The notes under the pieces were generated by a model. It searched no databases and was not told the origin of the DNA. It saw only the letters and a list, made by a program, of their open reading frames with translations. This document shows, piece by piece, positions 31,951 through 33,201 of a stretch of 33,201 nucleotides of DNA (positions are counted from its first letter, which is position 1; every line of letters begins with the position of its first letter). This stretch comes from an uncultured marine group I thaumarchaeote (GTDB lineage Archaea; Thermoproteota; Nitrososphaeria; Nitrososphaerales; Nitrosopumilaceae): NCBI GenBank assembly GCA_902578515.1, contig CACHDH010000004.1:1-33201 (forward strand), in the 5' to 3' direction. The translations under genes were made by a program, and so were the position numbers.

Positions 31951-32019
31951 AGTAGGATTATTCTGGATTTTCTCTATTAATATTACTTAGGAGATAATCA
32001 TTCATTTTTTCTAATAAAA

Positions 32020-33201
32020 TTAGCTTAATTTTGATAGTTCATTCACTTGATCCTGAATATAATCAAACCCGTCCTGCCAGAATTTTTTCTTGGTTATATC
32101 CATGCCAGATTCTTTTAGTAATTTTTCAGGTTTTTTTTGTTCCACCCGCTGCCAAAATTTCGATGTATGTTGGTGCAAAGTCCTTTCCTTCTTTTTTGTA
32201 CCTCTGGAATAATGATAGTGCTAATAGGTTTCCAAATGCGTATGCATAGCAGTAAAATGGAGCGTGGTGGAAATGCGGAATACAACTCCATTCTATTCCA
32301 AAGTCATCAGAAACTTTGACCGAGTTGCCAAATTGCTCATTGAGATTCTTCAGGTAGGTTTTTGATATCTCATCTACGGTAGTACTCTTAGCAATCTGAT
32401 TATGCGCTTCTATTTCAAACAATGTGAAGAAGGATTGTCTCCCTATAGTAGCATAAAAGTCATCTATTTTTTCTGATAACATCATTCTTTTCTTGATTAC
32501 TTACAGTTTCAGATAGTTTGTCATACAATAACATCTCAGAAAATGTAGAAGCGGTTTCAGCCAATGGCAATGAGGCATCAGAAACCAGGATTGATTTTCC
32601 TGATGCAGATATACTGTGTACAGCATGACCAATTTCATGTGCAAGTGTGAACACATCACGTGACTTTCCAGTGAAATTTACCAAAACATAAGGAGTTATT
32701 TTTGGGGAAGGTGTACTACAAAATGCTCCAACAGTTTTACCGGGACGTATAATCGAATCAACATGTTTTTTCTTAAAGACATTATTCGCATAATCTGATA
32801 AGACAGGACTAAATTTTTCTAGTGATTCCAGTACTAATTTTACAGATTTATCATAAGAGTAGTTTTTTTCTTTTATTTTTGATTTATTTGGCGCATAGAG
32901 ATCATATCGTCTAAGTTTCTTCATGTCAAGAAGTTTTGCTTTTTGTAGAAAGTACTTTTGAAAAATTTTAGAGTTTTTCTTGCAAACATCAAGTAATGTA
33001 TTAGTAGTCTCGTCATCAATGTCATTTGAAATATTTCTTATCGTTATTGGAGAAGAGAATCCGCGCATTCCAATTCCTTCATCCCTCCAATTTAGCACTA
33101 TATTTTGGTAAATTTCCCCAGTAACACCACTATTTTCACTAAATTTTGAGAATAGTGATTTGTATGCCGCTTCTCTTGTCTTTGCTTTCTTATTTCGCAC
33201 A
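32020..33201 (-). pseudogene. pepF: M3 family oligoendopeptidase F, 5'-truncated by window and split by two frameshifts
   Basis: This zinc peptidase hydrolyses oligopeptides in the cytoplasm. The zinc motif HEIGHAVHS and the downstream glutamate in PLAETASTFSE are intact. The reading frame from the window edge continues to NQEK, then goes off frame and stops (VIRKNR). The C-terminal part resumes in another frame as MMLSEKIDDFYATIGRQSFF and PHFHHAPFYCYAYAFGN up to AAGGTKK, where it again shifts; removal of one A from an 8-A run restores PEKLLKESGMDI to a stop at 32020. Both breaks equal one extra base, in or near A-runs (T-runs 32488-32491 and 32131-32138 on the plus strand). The ORF track therefore shows two pieces (32460-33200 and 32126-32485). 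It could be a pseudogene, sequencing error or programmed shift. Confidence 0.85.

Overview
The window is archaeal and most consistent with an ammonia-oxidising, Nitrosopumilus-like member of the Nitrososphaerota (Thaumarchaeota). The evidence is archaeal RNA polymerase subunits (Rpo7, Spt4/RpoE''), aEF-1beta, Pth2, TruD, a GTP-dependent dephospho-CoA kinase of the DUF359 family, a two-domain Cdc48, an FAD geranylgeranyl reductase, pyruvoyl arginine decarboxylase, heme O synthase beside a membrane cupredoxin, a PEF-type sorting tail, AT-rich sequence and many leaderless-looking genes. The lineage is inferred from gene content, not from a search. I see no phage, plasmid, insertion sequence or CRISPR; this looks like compact chromosomal core and lineage-specific DNA. 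No stretch over 300 bases lacks a gene.

Layout. 1-756 (minus): Spt4 (partial) and Rpo7 with a repeat-encoded charged tail. 891-2498 (plus): Mrp/Nbp35-type Fe-S carrier and dephospho-CoA kinase, followed by a well-formed but unverified box C/D guide RNA candidate whose terminal stem begins in the kinase stop codon. 2658-7050 (plus): a four-gene MoxR / DUF58 / VWA / BatD-like membrane operon whose genes all start with GTG or TTG. 7121-9620 (plus): SprT-like protein and a K+-independent-type membrane pyrophosphatase. 9635-12518: DUF2024, cyclophilin-like protein, JAMM protease, membrane cupredoxin and CtaB. 12515-16663 (minus): a five-gene operon read as geranylgeranyl reductase, Zn ribbon, EF-1beta, Cdc48, small winged-helix-like protein. 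16739-20822 (plus): Pth2, secreted beta-propeller, TruD, six-helix membrane protein. 20817-23106: small lineage-specific proteins, including a degenerate GIY-YIG-like candidate and a cysteine/histidine-rich protein, then a zinc alcohol dehydrogenase. 23165-25424 (plus): a small protein and a DUF255/YyaL thioredoxin-fold protein. 25421-29350 (minus): seven mostly lineage-specific genes ending at a DEAD-box helicase. 29472-29546: tRNA-Thr(TGU). 29643-31950: small membrane protein, arginine decarboxylase and a CFI-box membrane protein. 32020-33201 (minus): the 3' part of an M3 oligoendopeptidase F gene broken by two single-base frameshifts.

How the genes work together. Information processing dominates: transcription (Rpo7, Spt4), RNA modification (TruD, probable C/D guide RNA), translation (EF-1beta, Pth2, tRNA-Thr) and RNA remodelling (DEAD-box). 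A protein-quality theme appears in Cdc48, whose C-terminus F-Y-R fits the proteasome-docking HbYX pattern, with a JAMM protease about 2 kb away. Respiratory assembly is represented by CtaB and the cupredoxin, energy conservation by the pyrophosphatase, and membrane lipid saturation by the geranylgeranyl reductase. The features most worth a second look are the C/D RNA, the double-frameshifted peptidase, the tRNA with C in place of U55, the heavy use of TTG starts, and the convergent genes that share stop codons.
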